From assembly GCA_029266525.1 (NCBI GenBank), contig JAQSWQ010000024.1, positions 1-63,950 on the forward strand: 63,950 bases of DNA. Direction: 5' to 3'. Both the position numbers and the translations under genes were made by a program. Every line of letters starts with the position of its first letter. Position 1 is the first letter of the stretch. Of this stretch, positions 43,214 through 51,643 are shown piece by piece. The stretch is from Microvirga sp. GTDB lineage: Bacteria > Pseudomonadota > Alphaproteobacteria > Rhizobiales > Beijerinckiaceae. The notes below the pieces were generated by a model, which was not told the DNA's origin, did no database searches, and saw nothing but the letters and a program-made list of their open reading frames with translations.

Positions 43214-44158
43214 ATGTTCGTGATCCTGTTTCGCGGCGCGCTCGGCGCGGCTGCCCTCATCGCGCTCTCGACCGCCGCCCTCTCTCACGCCAGTTTCGAG
43301 ACCGCCGAAGCACCCGCAAACGCCAGCTACAAGGGCGTGCTGCGCGTCCCGCACGGCTGCAAAGGCGAAGCGACCAAGACCGTGCGCATCCAGATCCCCG
43401 ACGGCGTCATCGACGTGAAGCCGATGCCGAAGGCTGGCTGGATCCTCACCACCACGCGCGGGAGCTACGGCCGCTCCTACGATCTGTACGGCAAGCCGGT
43501 CAGCGAGGGCGTGAAGGAGATCGTGTGGAGTGGCGGAGAGCTGCCCGACGCCTTCTACGACGAGTTCGTCTTCCGCGCCCGCATCGCCGGCGAGGCCGCG
43601 GGCAAGACGCTCCCCGTCCCGGCGGTCCAGGAATGTGCGACCGGCGCCGAGCGCTGGGTCGAGATCGCCGCCGAAGGGCAGGATCCACACAAGTTGAAGT
43701 CGCCGGCCCCGGCCGTGCGAGTGGCGCAGGCGGCGCCTGCCGGACGCACCTACAAGGCGGGCCCGCTCACCGTCGAGGCGCCCTGGTCGCGGGCGACGCC
43801 TGGCGGCGCAAAGGTCGCGGGCGGGTATCTGCGCATTGCCAATACCGGCGACGCTCCCGATCGCCTGGTCGGCGGCACCGCCGCGGTCGCGCAGAAATTC
43901 GAGATCCACGAGATGACGATGCAAGGCGACGTGATGCGCATGCGGGCCTTGGACAACGGCCTCGAGATCAAGCCCGGGCAGACGGTCGAGCTGAAGCCCG
44001 GCGGCTTGCATCTGATGTTCCTCGACCTGCAGCGACCCCTCAAGGAAGGCGAAACGGTCAAGGGCACGCTCGTCTTCGAGAAAGCAGGCACGGTCGAGGT
44101 CGAGTACGCAGTTCGAGCGCTCGGCGCGCGCGGCGGCAGCCAGGAGCACCAGCATTAG
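43214..44158 (+). CDS. DUF1775 (YcnI-like) - PCu(A)C copper chaperone fusion
   Basis: A 314-residue exported protein. A signal peptide ends near LSHA-S; the new N terminus would begin at or beside the YcnI copper-binding histidine. Residues about 25-165 are DUF1775 (YKGVLRVPHGCKGEATKTVRI, with WSGG near the end). After a linker, residues about 190-300 are a PCu(A)C domain with copper ligands H232-x-M234, further Met residues and H266-x-M268 (GGLHLMFL). PCu(A)C delivers Cu(I) to cytochrome oxidase. A His-rich tail (QEHQH) ends the protein. Confidence 0.9.
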   Translation: MFVILFRGALGAAALIALSTAALSHASFETAEAPANASYKGVLRVPHGCKGEATKTVRIQIPDGVIDVKPMPKAGWILTTTRGSYGRSYDLYGKPVSEGVKEIVWSGGELPDAFYDEFVFRARIAGEAAGKTLPVPAVQECATGAERWVEIAAEGQDPHKLKSPAPAVRVAQAAPAGRTYKAGPLTVEAPWSRATPGGAKVAGGYLRIANTGDAPDRLVGGTAAVAQKFEIHEMTMQGDVMRMRALDNGLEIKPGQTVELKPGGLHLMFLDLQRPLKEGETVKGTLVFEKAGTVEVEYAVRALGARGGSQEHQH

Positions 44159-44353
44159 CCCGGAAGCTGATCGGGAGGCGCACTGCAACCCTTCGCGCGC
44201 GTCGGGAGTTGTGCTTTGATGGGACGGTGCCGCACAGCGGCGCCGCTGCTCGCGTGGTGGTTCTTGCGTAGCACTCGGCTCCCGCCAGGAGCCTTCGCGC
44301 TTCATCTTGACCTCGAGACTCGCATCCGATCCCGTCCAACGGAGGAGGCCGTC

Positions 44354-44734
44354 ATGGGACAGACCGACCGTCAGGCTCGCATCGCGCTCGTCGTGGAGGA
44401 CGACCCGGACGTCCGCAGCCTGGCGGCGGCTCTGATCGAGGAGACGGACCTCGAGGTTGTCGAGGAGGACAGCGCCGAGGGCGCGCTTGCCTATCTCAAG
44501 CGCCACGCCGGGCAGGTAGCGCTGCTCTTTGCCGACATTCGCCTCCACCGCATGGACGGGATCGAACTCGCGCGAATCGTCAAGCGCGACTGGCCTTGGA
44601 TCCGCGTCCTCGTCACCTCCGGGGCAGGCGGCGACCGCCTGCGCGACCTGCCGCGCGGCGCGCGCTTTATGCCGAAGCCCTGGCGCGCACTCGACGTCCT
44701 GATCGAGGCCGAGCGCGCCGTCGGGGCGGGATAG
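44354..44734 (+). CDS. Single-domain response regulator
   Basis: A 126-residue stand-alone receiver. The acidic pocket VVEDDPDVR, the phosphorylation site LLFADIRLHRMDG (Asp) and KPWRALDVL (conserved Lys) are present; there is no output domain. It may act as a phosphate sink or by protein binding. GGAGGAGG lies 5 nt before the ATG. No cognate kinase is adjacent. Confidence 0.87.
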   Translation: MGQTDRQARIALVVEDDPDVRSLAAALIEETDLEVVEEDSAEGALAYLKRHAGQVALLFADIRLHRMDGIELARIVKRDWPWIRVLVTSGAGGDRLRDLPRGARFMPKPWRALDVLIEAERAVGAG

Positions 44735-44863
44735 GGCGGCCTTCCCGCGCGTTTCGCGCCTGTTCCGTCGCGGTTTCAGTGAGGTAATCGGCCGGTAACC
44801 CGCGCCTGCCATAATGCGATCGTCGAGGCTCGCCCGAGAGGCGTGCTTGCGGAGGATCGGCCA

Positions 44864-45001
44864 GTGCAGGCTCACGTCCAGAACGTCGTCGCAGTGCTTG
44901 CGGTCGCCCTGGCGATCGCCATGCTCGGCGTGACGCTCGTCGTGCCGCACCGCTCGCTTCTCGCCACCGACACCGCCACGCTCTACGCTGACGCCGGCTG
45001 A
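44864..45001 (+). CDS. Small membrane protein (45 residues)
   Basis: A GTG start with GGAGG 8 nt upstream opens a 45-residue frame: MQAHVQNVVAVLAVALAIAM, then LGVTLVVPHRSLLATDTATL and a short tail. It is one hydrophobic helix with a soluble C terminus. It overlaps the 3' end of rsmE by 19 nt on the opposite strand. No family is recognised; the good ribosome-binding site and clean topology support it. Confidence 0.5.
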   Translation: MQAHVQNVVAVLAVALAIAMLGVTLVVPHRSLLATDTATLYADAG

Positions 45002-45753
45002 CCGGCCGTCCGCCAATCTCCGAGCACCGCCTGCACCACCGCGAGCGCCGCCACCGCCGCCGTGTCGGCGCGCAGGATCCGCGGCCCAAGCGATAGGCGC
45101 ACGACGTACGCATGCCGGCCGGCGAGCGTCCTCTCCTCCTCGGTGAACCCGCCTTCCGGTCCAACGAGCACGGCGATCTTCTCGGGCCGGGACCGGAGCC
45201 CCGACAGCGCCTCGACCGGGTTCGCGACTGGGGCGTCCTCGTCGCAGAAGATCAGCAGCCGGTCTCGATCGAGATGCGAAAGCGCAGACACGAGTTCCTC
45301 CTCGCCCAGCACCTCCGGCACGGACAGGATCCCGCACTGCTCGGCCGCCTCGATGACGTTCGCGCGCATGCGCTCCCGGTTGACGCGGCTCGCCTGGGTA
45401 CGGCGCGTGAAGACCGGCTTCAGCGCCGACGCCCCCATCTCGACCACCTTCTGCACCGTGTAGTCGAGCCGGGCGTGCTTGAGCGGGGCGAACAGGTAGA
45501 GGAGATCGCCGGCAGCCGTCTGGTGGCGGACCTGCTCCGCGACCCGTAGCTCCGCTGAACGGCGCCCCTCCTGCAGGACCTCGGCCCGCCACTCGCCATC
45601 GCGGCCGTTGAAGACGAGGACGCGGTCGCCCGCCTTCAGCCGCAGCACGTTGAGGAGATAGTTCGCCTGCGTGCGCTCGAGTGCTGCCCTCGCGCCCGCG
45701 GCGAGCGGCGCGTCGAGAAAAAGCCGGCGGCCGGAGAAGTCGTAAGTAGGCAA
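44983..45753 (-). CDS. rsmE: 16S rRNA (uracil-1498-N3)-methyltransferase RsmE
   Basis: A 256-residue SPOUT methyltransferase that methylates U1498 of 16S rRNA. An N-terminal PUA-like part (YLLNVLRLKAGDRVLVFNG) is followed by the knotted domain with KVVEMGASALKPV, RANVIEAAEQCG, VGPEGGFTEEE and the knot LGPRILRADTAAVAAL. The length and motifs fit the family. It converges on the small membrane protein gene. Confidence 0.95.
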   Translation of the reverse strand: MPTYDFSGRRLFLDAPLAAGARAALERTQANYLLNVLRLKAGDRVLVFNGRDGEWRAEVLQEGRRSAELRVAEQVRHQTAAGDLLYLFAPLKHARLDYTVQKVVEMGASALKPVFTRRTQASRVNRERMRANVIEAAEQCGILSVPEVLGEEELVSALSHLDRDRLLIFCDEDAPVANPVEALSGLRSRPEKIAVLVGPEGGFTEEERTLAGRHAYVVRLSLGPRILRADTAAVAALAVVQAVLGDWRTAGQPASA

Positions 45754-45880
45754 GGATGTCCGGGGGGTGTCTCGTCGGCTGCGCTGCGGACGTGGTGCCG
45801 GGCAGAAGCGCCGCCGTCAATCCGCGTCGAGCCGCACAATCCGGCTGGCGGGCGGCCGCACGCCCGCGCATTCTGCGGCG

Positions 45881-46360
45881 ATGTTCGCCAATCCGCTCAC
45901 CGCGATGCTCACCGGCTTCGTTCGCGACATCGGTATCGAGGTCCGCGACGCCAATCTTCCGGAGCCGACCTTCCTGCCGGGTCTCGACATTCGCTTCGGC
46001 GCGCTCCTCGTCGACGAGGAGCGGCTCCTCTATCCCGGCGATGTCCTGCACGAGGCGGGCCACATCGCAGTGGCCTCGCCCGAGGAGCGCAGCCGCGAGA
46101 CACTGAAGCCGAGAGGCGGAGACGAGATCGCGGCCATTGCCTGGTCCTACGCGGCGGCGCGGCGGCTCGAGATCGACCCGGCAATCGTCTTCCACGAAGC
46201 TGGCTACCGCGGCTCGGCTTCGGCCTTCATCTCGAATTTCGCGGCCGGGCGCTTCGTCGGCACGCCGCTCCTACAGTGGTACGGCATGACTTTCGAGCCG
46301 CGCCTCGCCCAGGAGCAGGGTGTTGAGCCCTTCCCCTTCATGCTCAAATGGCTGCGCTGA
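45881..46360 (+). CDS. Hypothetical protein with HEAGH motif
   Basis: A 159-residue soluble protein. DVLHEAGHIAV resembles a zincin HExxH metal site, and a second FHEAGY occurs later, but the family is not recognised and metalloprotease activity is only a guess. ATG 45881 begins MFANPLTAMLTGFVRDIGIE. It is divergent from rsmE. Confidence 0.7.
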   Translation: MFANPLTAMLTGFVRDIGIEVRDANLPEPTFLPGLDIRFGALLVDEERLLYPGDVLHEAGHIAVASPEERSRETLKPRGGDEIAAIAWSYAAARRLEIDPAIVFHEAGYRGSASAFISNFAAGRFVGTPLLQWYGMTFEPRLAQEQGVEPFPFMLKWLR

Positions 46361-46369
46361 CGCGCAGTT

Positions 46370-46636
46370 TCAACGCGTGATGGCGCGTCGCGGCGGCCTC
46401 TCCGCCTGGTAGGCCGGCGGATAAGGCCAGGGCGCCGGGCCGCGCGCATAGCTGCGGTCGTACCCATAGGGGCTGCGCGGTTCGATGAGACGGGGGTTCT
46501 TGAGCTCGTCGCGCACCGCCCAGTCGCCGTCGCTGCCGCTTGCTCCCCCGCCCCCACCGCCGTCGAGCTGGGCCTGCGCCGAAACGGGCAGCCCGAGCGC
46601 ACCGAGCAGGAGGGCAGCCTTCAGAATTCGATTCAT
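46370..46636 (-). CDS. Small secreted hypothetical protein
   Basis: An 88-residue precursor: a signal peptide (MNRILKAALLLGALGLPVSA, cleavage AQA-Q) and a low-complexity mature part with a Gly run and Tyr/Pro/Arg-rich C terminus (GPAPWPYPPAYQAERPPRR). No family recognised. It converges with the HEAGH gene, 9 nt apart. Confidence 0.65.
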   Translation of the reverse strand: MNRILKAALLLGALGLPVSAQAQLDGGGGGGASGSDGDWAVRDELKNPRLIEPRSPYGYDRSYARGPAPWPYPPAYQAERPPRRAITR

Positions 46637-46728
46637 CGCCGTCTCCGGACCTCGGCCCCGACGAGATAATGTCGCGGGAGCGGGCCGGGGAGGGCTCGGC
46701 CGGCCATATGACGCTCTCGTGAACGCAG

Positions 46729-47055
46729 CTACCGCACCGCTGAGAAGGCGGTCGGCTGAAGGATGAGGTTGCTGATCGATGCGATGATCGGCCCATCCTT
46801 CTCCGACTCGGCGCGCTTCGCAAGCCATTCCGGGTCCGCCATGAAGGCGCCCCATCTGGTCTCGCGCTCGCCGAGCGAGTCCCAAGCGAGGAGGTAGTAC
46901 AGATCCTGGTTCGAGGGACCGACCTGCACCGTCCAGAATCCGGCCTGCCGGATGCCGTGCCGCTCCCACAGCTTGAGCGTGACGGTCTCGAAGCGGTTGA
47001 GAAGGACCGGCAGGCGGCCGGGCAGGCAGTGATAGATGCGCAGTTCGTGGACCAC
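46729..47055 (-). CDS. NIPSNAP family protein
   Basis: A 108-residue dimeric alpha/beta-barrel-type protein. The start VHELRIYHCLPGRLPVLLNRF and the centre GFWTVQVGPSNQDLYYLLAWDSL are typical of NIPSNAP domains, whose function in bacteria is unclear. The GTG start at 47055 follows AGGAG by 7 nt. Confidence 0.85.
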   Translation of the reverse strand: MVHELRIYHCLPGRLPVLLNRFETVTLKLWERHGIRQAGFWTVQVGPSNQDLYYLLAWDSLGERETRWGAFMADPEWLAKRAESEKDGPIIASISNLILQPTAFSAVR

Positions 47056-47408
47056 GGGCCGCTCCTTGCTTTGAGTGCGCCTAAGCTTCCGCACCCAGGC
47101 GCCCGCGGGCAAGCCTCGCGTCCGCGACAGGTCTCTCACTTCTCGATGCGGCGCTGCGCGACGATCACCGCGAGCTGTTCAAGGTTGAAGCCTTGGTTCG
47201 CATCCAATCGAGGAACCAGCCGCCGCCGCCGCCGCCTTCAAACTGAGACACTACCCCCCGGTCGGCGCTCCTGTGAATTCCGTGGAAACCGCGCACAACA
47301 CGGGGGCGAATCGCGGGGTTTAGGGGTCTACCGGCGCTCCTGTAATCGGATTGTCACGCTTGGCCTCGAGGGTTCGCTCGTCGCGCGCGTGCGACGGAGC
47401 TCTAGGGC
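47056..47408. other. Gene-free stretch with short repeats
   Basis: No complete gene is seen. A short stretch translates as LLDAALRDDHRELFKVEALV, which looks coding-like and may be a remnant. There is a GCC trinucleotide run near 47219-47236, and the 12-mer CGGCGCTCCTGT occurs twice as a direct repeat (47263-47274 and 47332-47343). Confidence 0.4.
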
Positions 47409-47648
47409 ATGGCGGTTCACTATTTCCACTGCACCGACGGGGTCGATTTCGTGCTCGACAGGGTCGGGCAGAACACGCGCTCGCAGCAGGACGTGCATCT
47501 GCGCGCCTGCCTCGTCGCCAACCGCATGATGCGCTCGGTCGCCCCGGACATGGACTGGTCGAATTGGGTCGTCAGCGTCCAGAACCGCCGCGGCATGATG
47601 GTCGAGGTGGTGCCCTTCCCGGCTGAGGCGCGGCGCAAGGCCGCCTGA
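47409..47648 (+). CDS. DUF6894-type small protein
   Basis: A 79-residue protein beginning MAVHYFHCTDGVDFVLDRVG, with SNWVVSVQNRRGMMVEVVPF near the end. This pattern (a YFH.TDG opening and a VxVxDxxG-type strand) is that of the small DUF6894 proteins, abundant in Methylobacterium, Bosea and relatives. Function unknown. Confidence 0.75.
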   Translation: MAVHYFHCTDGVDFVLDRVGQNTRSQQDVHLRACLVANRMMRSVAPDMDWSNWVVSVQNRRGMMVEVVPFPAEARRKAA

Positions 47649-47875
47649 GACCCGCCATTCGCCCGCGGAACCGGGGCGGAACGCGCCAAAGCCGCCACAT
47701 TTGCGTGCTGCAAAGCCTCTCGTCGCGCCGCGCCCGGCGGCCGGCCGCGGCCAAGATCATCGAGGCGGAGGCTACGCTTCCCCGAAAGCGACCGACCGCG
47801 GGCGGGGCGTTTCGATTCGACCGTCGACCTGCTAACCAGCCTTGCGGGCCAGAACCCGCGCGTGAGGACCACGTC

Positions 47876-48373
47876 ATGCTCTCCGCCTCGCAGCCTCGCC
47901 GGCCGGCGCTCGGCCACCCTGTCGCTCGTGCGCACCTTGCGGCCGCACTCGCCGCGCTTGCCTGCCTCGCGGCCGGGCCGGCCTTGGCCCAGGCCGCGAG
48001 CTGCGCGGATTTCGGCAAGACCCTCGAGGAGCGGCGCGACATCGTCCAGAAGCTCCAGGCGCTGAGCAACAACAAGAAAAGGCAGATGGACCCCAAAACC
48101 GCCTGCTCGATGTTCGGCAGCCTCGTCAACAACGGCTCCACGGCCGTGAAATGGCTCGAGACCAACAAGGACTGGTGCCAAGTCCCGGACCAGATCCTCC
48201 AAGGGGTCAAGCAGGATCATGCCCGCGCCTTGGAAATGCGCGGCAAGGCCTGCAAGGCCGCGGCCCAGCAGGCGGCCATGGAGAAGAAGGCGAAGGAAGG
48301 CGGCGGCTCGTCCGGGCTCCTCGGCGGCGACGGTCTCACCGGCTCGTTCAAGCTGCCGCAAGGGGCTCTGTGA
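47876..48373 (+). CDS. Secreted hypothetical protein
   Basis: A 165-residue precursor with a signal peptide ending ALAQA-A. The mature part is helical with four cysteines (ASCADFGK, TACSMFG, DWCQVPD, GKACKAA) and ends in a Gly-rich tail. I do not recognise a family. Its TGA overlaps the GTG of ubiA (GTGA), so the genes are translationally coupled. Confidence 0.72.
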   Translation: MLSASQPRRPALGHPVARAHLAAALAALACLAAGPALAQAASCADFGKTLEERRDIVQKLQALSNNKKRQMDPKTACSMFGSLVNNGSTAVKWLETNKDWCQVPDQILQGVKQDHARALEMRGKACKAAAQQAAMEKKAKEGGGSSGLLGGDGLTGSFKLPQGAL

Positions 48374-49311
48374 ACGAAGGAAGCGCCGACCGTTCCGTTC
48401 CCGACGCGGTCGCCCGACACTGGGTCGACCGCCGCGCCCCGCTCAAGCTCCGTCCCTATCTGCGGCTTGCCCGCATCGAGCGGCCGATCGGGTGGTGGCT
48501 GCTCCTCCTGCCGTGCTGGTGGTCGGCGGCGCTTGCCGCCATCGCGGCCGGCAAACCCTATCCGAACCCGTGGCACTGCCTGTTGTTCTGGATCGGCGCG
48601 GTCGCGATGCGCGGCGCGGGCTCGACCTACAACGACATCGTCGACCGCAGGCTCGACGGCCGCGTCGAGCGCACGCGCTGGCGGCCGCTGCCCTCGGGAC
48701 AGGTCAGCGTCGCGGCAGCCGTCGCGTTCCTCGCCGGCCTCGCGCTGGTCGGGCTCGCGGTGCTGCTGCAGCTCAACCGCTTCGCCGTGCTCACCGGTTT
48801 TGCCTCGCTGATCTGGGTTGCGCTCTACCCCTTCATGAAGCGGATCATCTGGCTGCCGCAGATCGTGCTCGGGTTGGCCTTCGCCTGGGGCGGGCTGATG
48901 GGCTGGGCGGCCGCGTTCGGCAGCCTCTCGCTCGCGCCGGTGCTGCTTTACGTCGCGGCGGTCGCCTGGACGGTCGGCTACGACACGATCTACGCCCTCC
49001 AGGACTTCGAGGACGACGAGATGGCGGGTATCAGGTCCTCGGCCCGGCTGTTCGGGGACAAGGTCGGGTTCGCCGTGGCCCTGTGCTACGGGATCACCGT
49101 CGCGCTGCTCGCGGCATCGCTGCTGCTCGTGAAGGCCGGGCCGGCCGCCTGGCTCGGAACCGCCGGCTTTGCGGCCCATCTCGCCTGGCAAGTGCGTATG
49201 CTGGAGCCGCGCGACGGCGAGCGCGCCCTGCGGCTCTTCCGCGCGAACCGCGACGCGGGGCTGATCCTGTTTGCCGGCTTGAGCCTCGATGCGCTCGTGC
49301 GCGCGTTCTAG
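48370..49311 (+). CDS. ubiA: 4-hydroxybenzoate octaprenyltransferase UbiA
   Basis: A 313-residue membrane prenyltransferase of ubiquinone synthesis. The two Asp-rich motifs are visible: NDIVDRRLDGRVERT (prenyl diphosphate-Mg binding) and YALQDFEDDEMAGIRS. About eight helices follow the entry IERPIGWWLLLLPCWWSA. It starts with GTG, coupled to the secreted protein gene before it. Confidence 0.94.
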   Translation: MNEGSADRSVPDAVARHWVDRRAPLKLRPYLRLARIERPIGWWLLLLPCWWSAALAAIAAGKPYPNPWHCLLFWIGAVAMRGAGSTYNDIVDRRLDGRVERTRWRPLPSGQVSVAAAVAFLAGLALVGLAVLLQLNRFAVLTGFASLIWVALYPFMKRIIWLPQIVLGLAFAWGGLMGWAAAFGSLSLAPVLLYVAAVAWTVGYDTIYALQDFEDDEMAGIRSSARLFGDKVGFAVALCYGITVALLAASLLLVKAGPAAWLGTAGFAAHLAWQVRMLEPRDGERALRLFRANRDAGLILFAGLSLDALVRAF

Positions 49312-49808
49312 CCGTCGCGCAAGGTGAGCGGCCGGTCGCGATGGACCGCCGGGCGGACCGGCAGGCGGCCGGTCTTGCGCCGGGTGAGGAAGCGTGGCCT
49401 GCGCCCGTTCAGGGGCCCGTGACGGCGCCGGGTGTGAATCGTGCCGAGCTGGAGGCGCCCGAGCTGCGGGAACGGCAGGTCGAAGCCGCCGTCGGCGCGC
49501 TCGATCAGGAGCGGCAGGCCGGAGCTCGCGCCGAGCCGGCGCCACTCTGCGACCACGTCGGTATCGGAGAACCGCCCGAGCGGCAGAAGGGTCGTGCCGT
49601 AGGCGTCGACTGCCGCGATCTCGAAGCTCTCCTCGCCCTGGGCCGCGGCGAGCCGGAGCACGACGCCCGCCACCGCGGCGCCCGCGCAGAGAAGGCGCGG
49701 CGAGATGAGCCCGCGGAGCGGCGAGGCGGGATGATCGATGAGGGGGAGGATCGAACCGGGGCCGTCCTCGCGAGGAGAGACGGCCCCGGCCATGGTGGCG
49801 CCTGTCAT
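49308..49808 (-). CDS. Conserved hypothetical protein (DUF6101-like)
   Basis: A 166-residue protein with segments PLRGLISPRLLCAGAAVAGV and FEIAAVDAYGTTLLPLGRFS and a basic C terminus. It resembles small uncharacterised proteins of Hyphomicrobiales (DUF6101), with moderate certainty. It converges with ubiA, overlapping its end by 4 nt. Confidence 0.65.
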   Translation of the reverse strand: MTGATMAGAVSPREDGPGSILPLIDHPASPLRGLISPRLLCAGAAVAGVVLRLAAAQGEESFEIAAVDAYGTTLLPLGRFSDTDVVAEWRRLGASSGLPLLIERADGGFDLPFPQLGRLQLGTIHTRRRHGPLNGRRPRFLTRRKTGRLPVRPAVHRDRPLTLRDG

Positions 49809-49997
49809 TCTGCTTGAGCCCTGTTCGGCTTGCGGCGGCCTCTCTCGGGTCGCTCGCGTGAGTCGGACTATGGTGGTGCAGGCGTCGGCAAGCGCTTAAG
49901 AGGCAGCGTTAAGCGGCGGTTTCGGCGATCGATTCGATGCGGATGCTGAACGGAAGGTTGCGCCGTGCGCATGTTGAATTCCCGCAGTGAGGGGGCA

Positions 49998-50220
49998 ATG
50001 TTCGCGCCGCTCGAGTCCGACTCATACGTGGACAAGGCCGCGAGCAACCATGCGAAGCACCGGGTCTCGTTCCAGTTCGCTCGGCGGTTTGGCGGACCCT
50101 TGGCGGGTCGACTACGATGTCTCGCGGGCCGCGGAAGGCGCAGTGCGGCGCAAGTCTGCCCATGATCTCGGCCCGATCGCCCATTCCGAGGAACGACGTT
50201 ATGGCCACGGTCCACGATAA
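49998..50220 (+). pseudogene. Decayed BrnT-type toxin gene
   Basis: Frame 1 from ATG 49998 gives DKAASNHAKHRVSFQFA, close to the BrnT opening (DPAKAAxNxxKHGVSFEEA). The next BrnT-like block, LADPWRVDYDVSRA, is in another frame, so a frameshift lies near 50090. The centre of the protein is missing and the end (PIAHSEERRYGHG) resembles the BrnT tail ISARxATRxERRxYE. It is an internally deleted, frameshifted remnant of a ribonuclease toxin gene. Confidence 0.6.
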
Positions 50221-50536
50221 GCTTCCGGCGCATCAGGCGCAGCTCCTCGATGCCCTGACACCGCGGGGGCAGGGAGCGCGTCGCGCGCCAGGATTCAGAC
50301 GATCCGCCCCCGACCCACGCAGAGCTCGATCCGGGTATCACGGCGCGGAACGTGCGCCTCACGCGCGAGAAGGCCGGCCTCAGCCAAAGCCAGTTCGCCA
50401 AGCGCTACCGCATCAATCTCGCGCGGCAGCGCGGCGTCGAGCAGGCCCGCACCATGCCGATTCGGCATTCCTCGCCTATATCAGGGTCATCAACCGCGAG
50501 CCGGAAGCGGTCGAGCGCGCGTTGAACGCGGCGTAG
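50201..50536 (+). pseudogene. Decayed XRE-family antitoxin gene
   Basis: ATG 50201 gives MATVHDKLPAHQAQLLDALT; then the coding signal moves to another frame near 50280 (VRLTREKAGLSQSQFAKRYR, an XRE helix-turn-helix), and back near 50458 (DSAFLAYIRVINREPEAVER, a typical antitoxin tail) to a proper stop. The second shift is explained by loss of one G (CCGATTCGG for CCGGATTCG). Two compensating shifts leave an uninterrupted but scrambled frame. It follows the BrnT remnant. Confidence 0.65.
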
Positions 50537-50551
50537 CGGAGCGCCATCCCC

Positions 50552-51379
50552 ATGGACTTCGCAACCGATGCCGCCCTTGCGCTCATGCCGGCCGTCCGCG
50601 AGGCGGCGCGCGAGGCGGGACGGATCGCCTGCCGCTACTTCGAGCGCGGGGCTAAGACCACCGCGCGGATCTGGTCGAAGCACGGCGGATCGCCGGTGAC
50701 CGAAGCCGATGTCGCGGTCGATTCCTTCCTCAAGGTCGAGCTCAGCGCGGCCCTGCCCGCGGCCGCTTGGCTCTCCGAGGAGACGGCGGACGACCCCGCT
50801 CGTCTCGATGCCCGGCGCGTCTGGATCGTCGACCCGATTGATGGAACGCGCGCCTTCCTCTCGGGCCATCCCGACTGGTGCGTCGCGATCGCGCTCCTCA
50901 TCGACGGCGAGCCGGTCCTCGGCGTGATCGCCGCGCCGGCTCACGACACGCTTTACGAGGGCTGCCGCGGCGGAGGCGCCTACCGCGACTCGGCGCCGAT
51001 CACGGCCTCTGTCCGCGAGCGACTCGCGGGTGCGAGCGCCGCCGGGCCGAAGCCGCTCATCGAGAGGCTCGAGCGAGCGGCCGGGCGAGTCGAGGCGGTG
51101 CCCCGCATCCCGTCGCTCGCGCTCCGGCTCGCCCGCGTCGCCGAGGGCGCGGTCGATCTCGGCCTCGTGTCGGGCAGCTCCCGCGACTGGGACCTCGCCG
51201 CGGCCGACCTCATCCTCACCGAGGCCGGCGGCAGGCTCACCACCTTCGCGGGCCGGCGTCCACGCTACAACGCGGCGGAGCCGGTGCACGGCGAACTCCT
51301 CGCAGCCCCGGCCGGGTTGCATCCTTACCTTATCGAGGCCATGACGGGGCAGCCTCGCAAGGCGGCCGCCTCATCCTGA
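50552..51379 (+). CDS. cysQ: 3'(2'),5'-bisphosphate nucleotidase CysQ-like (inositol phosphatase family)
   Basis: A 275-residue enzyme with the metal motifs LSEETADD, DPIDGTRAFLSGHPDW and DWDLAAADLILTEAGG. The motif form WIVDPIDGTRAFL fits CysQ-type enzymes that remove phosphate from PAP or PAPS. It is the first gene of a chain running through DUF4170, DUF374, waaA and lpxK. This neighbourhood is common in alphaproteobacteria. Confidence 0.88.
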   Translation: MDFATDAALALMPAVREAAREAGRIACRYFERGAKTTARIWSKHGGSPVTEADVAVDSFLKVELSAALPAAAWLSEETADDPARLDARRVWIVDPIDGTRAFLSGHPDWCVAIALLIDGEPVLGVIAAPAHDTLYEGCRGGGAYRDSAPITASVRERLAGASAAGPKPLIERLERAAGRVEAVPRIPSLALRLARVAEGAVDLGLVSGSSRDWDLAAADLILTEAGGRLTTFAGRRPRYNAAEPVHGELLAAPAGLHPYLIEAMTGQPRKAAASS

Positions 51380-51400
51380 TCCGTGCCCGCCCGAAAGCCC

Positions 51401-51637
51401 ATGACCGACAGAAGCGCAAGCAAGCAGCTCCTTCATCTCGTCTTCGGCGGCGAGCTCGAGAGTCTCGACGGGATCCAATTCCGTGACTTCTCGAAGCTCG
51501 ACATCGTCGGCATCTACCCGAACTACGCCTCCGCCCACGCCGCCTGGAAGGCCAGGGCGCAAGCGACCGTCGACAACGCGCAAATGCGCTATTTCATCGT
51601 GCATCTGCACCGGCTGCTTGATCCATCCGCGGCCTGA
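51401..51637 (+). CDS. DUF4170 domain protein
   Basis: A 78-residue protein with LLHLVFGGELESLDGIQFRD and DIVGIYPNYASAHAAWKA, the DUF4170 pattern. Function unknown, but it is routinely encoded between the phosphatase and the lipid A-Kdo genes. ATG 51401 is preferred; an in-frame GTG lies 18 nt upstream. Confidence 0.85.
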   Translation: MTDRSASKQLLHLVFGGELESLDGIQFRDFSKLDIVGIYPNYASAHAAWKARAQATVDNAQMRYFIVHLHRLLDPSAA

Positions 51638-51643
51638 GCTGGC

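Noticed and set aside
42860-46195. A 1111-codon open frame on the minus strand
   Set aside because: It runs antisense to the Crp-downstream copper genes and out of frame with rsmE, and its translation is Arg/Gly/Pro/Ala-rich with no domain. Long spurious frames are expected at this GC content.
49893-49915. CGCTTAA...TTAAGCG as a CtrA site
   Set aside because: The two TTAA cores are separated by 9 nt, not 7, and the arms are inverted; it is more likely a small hairpin.
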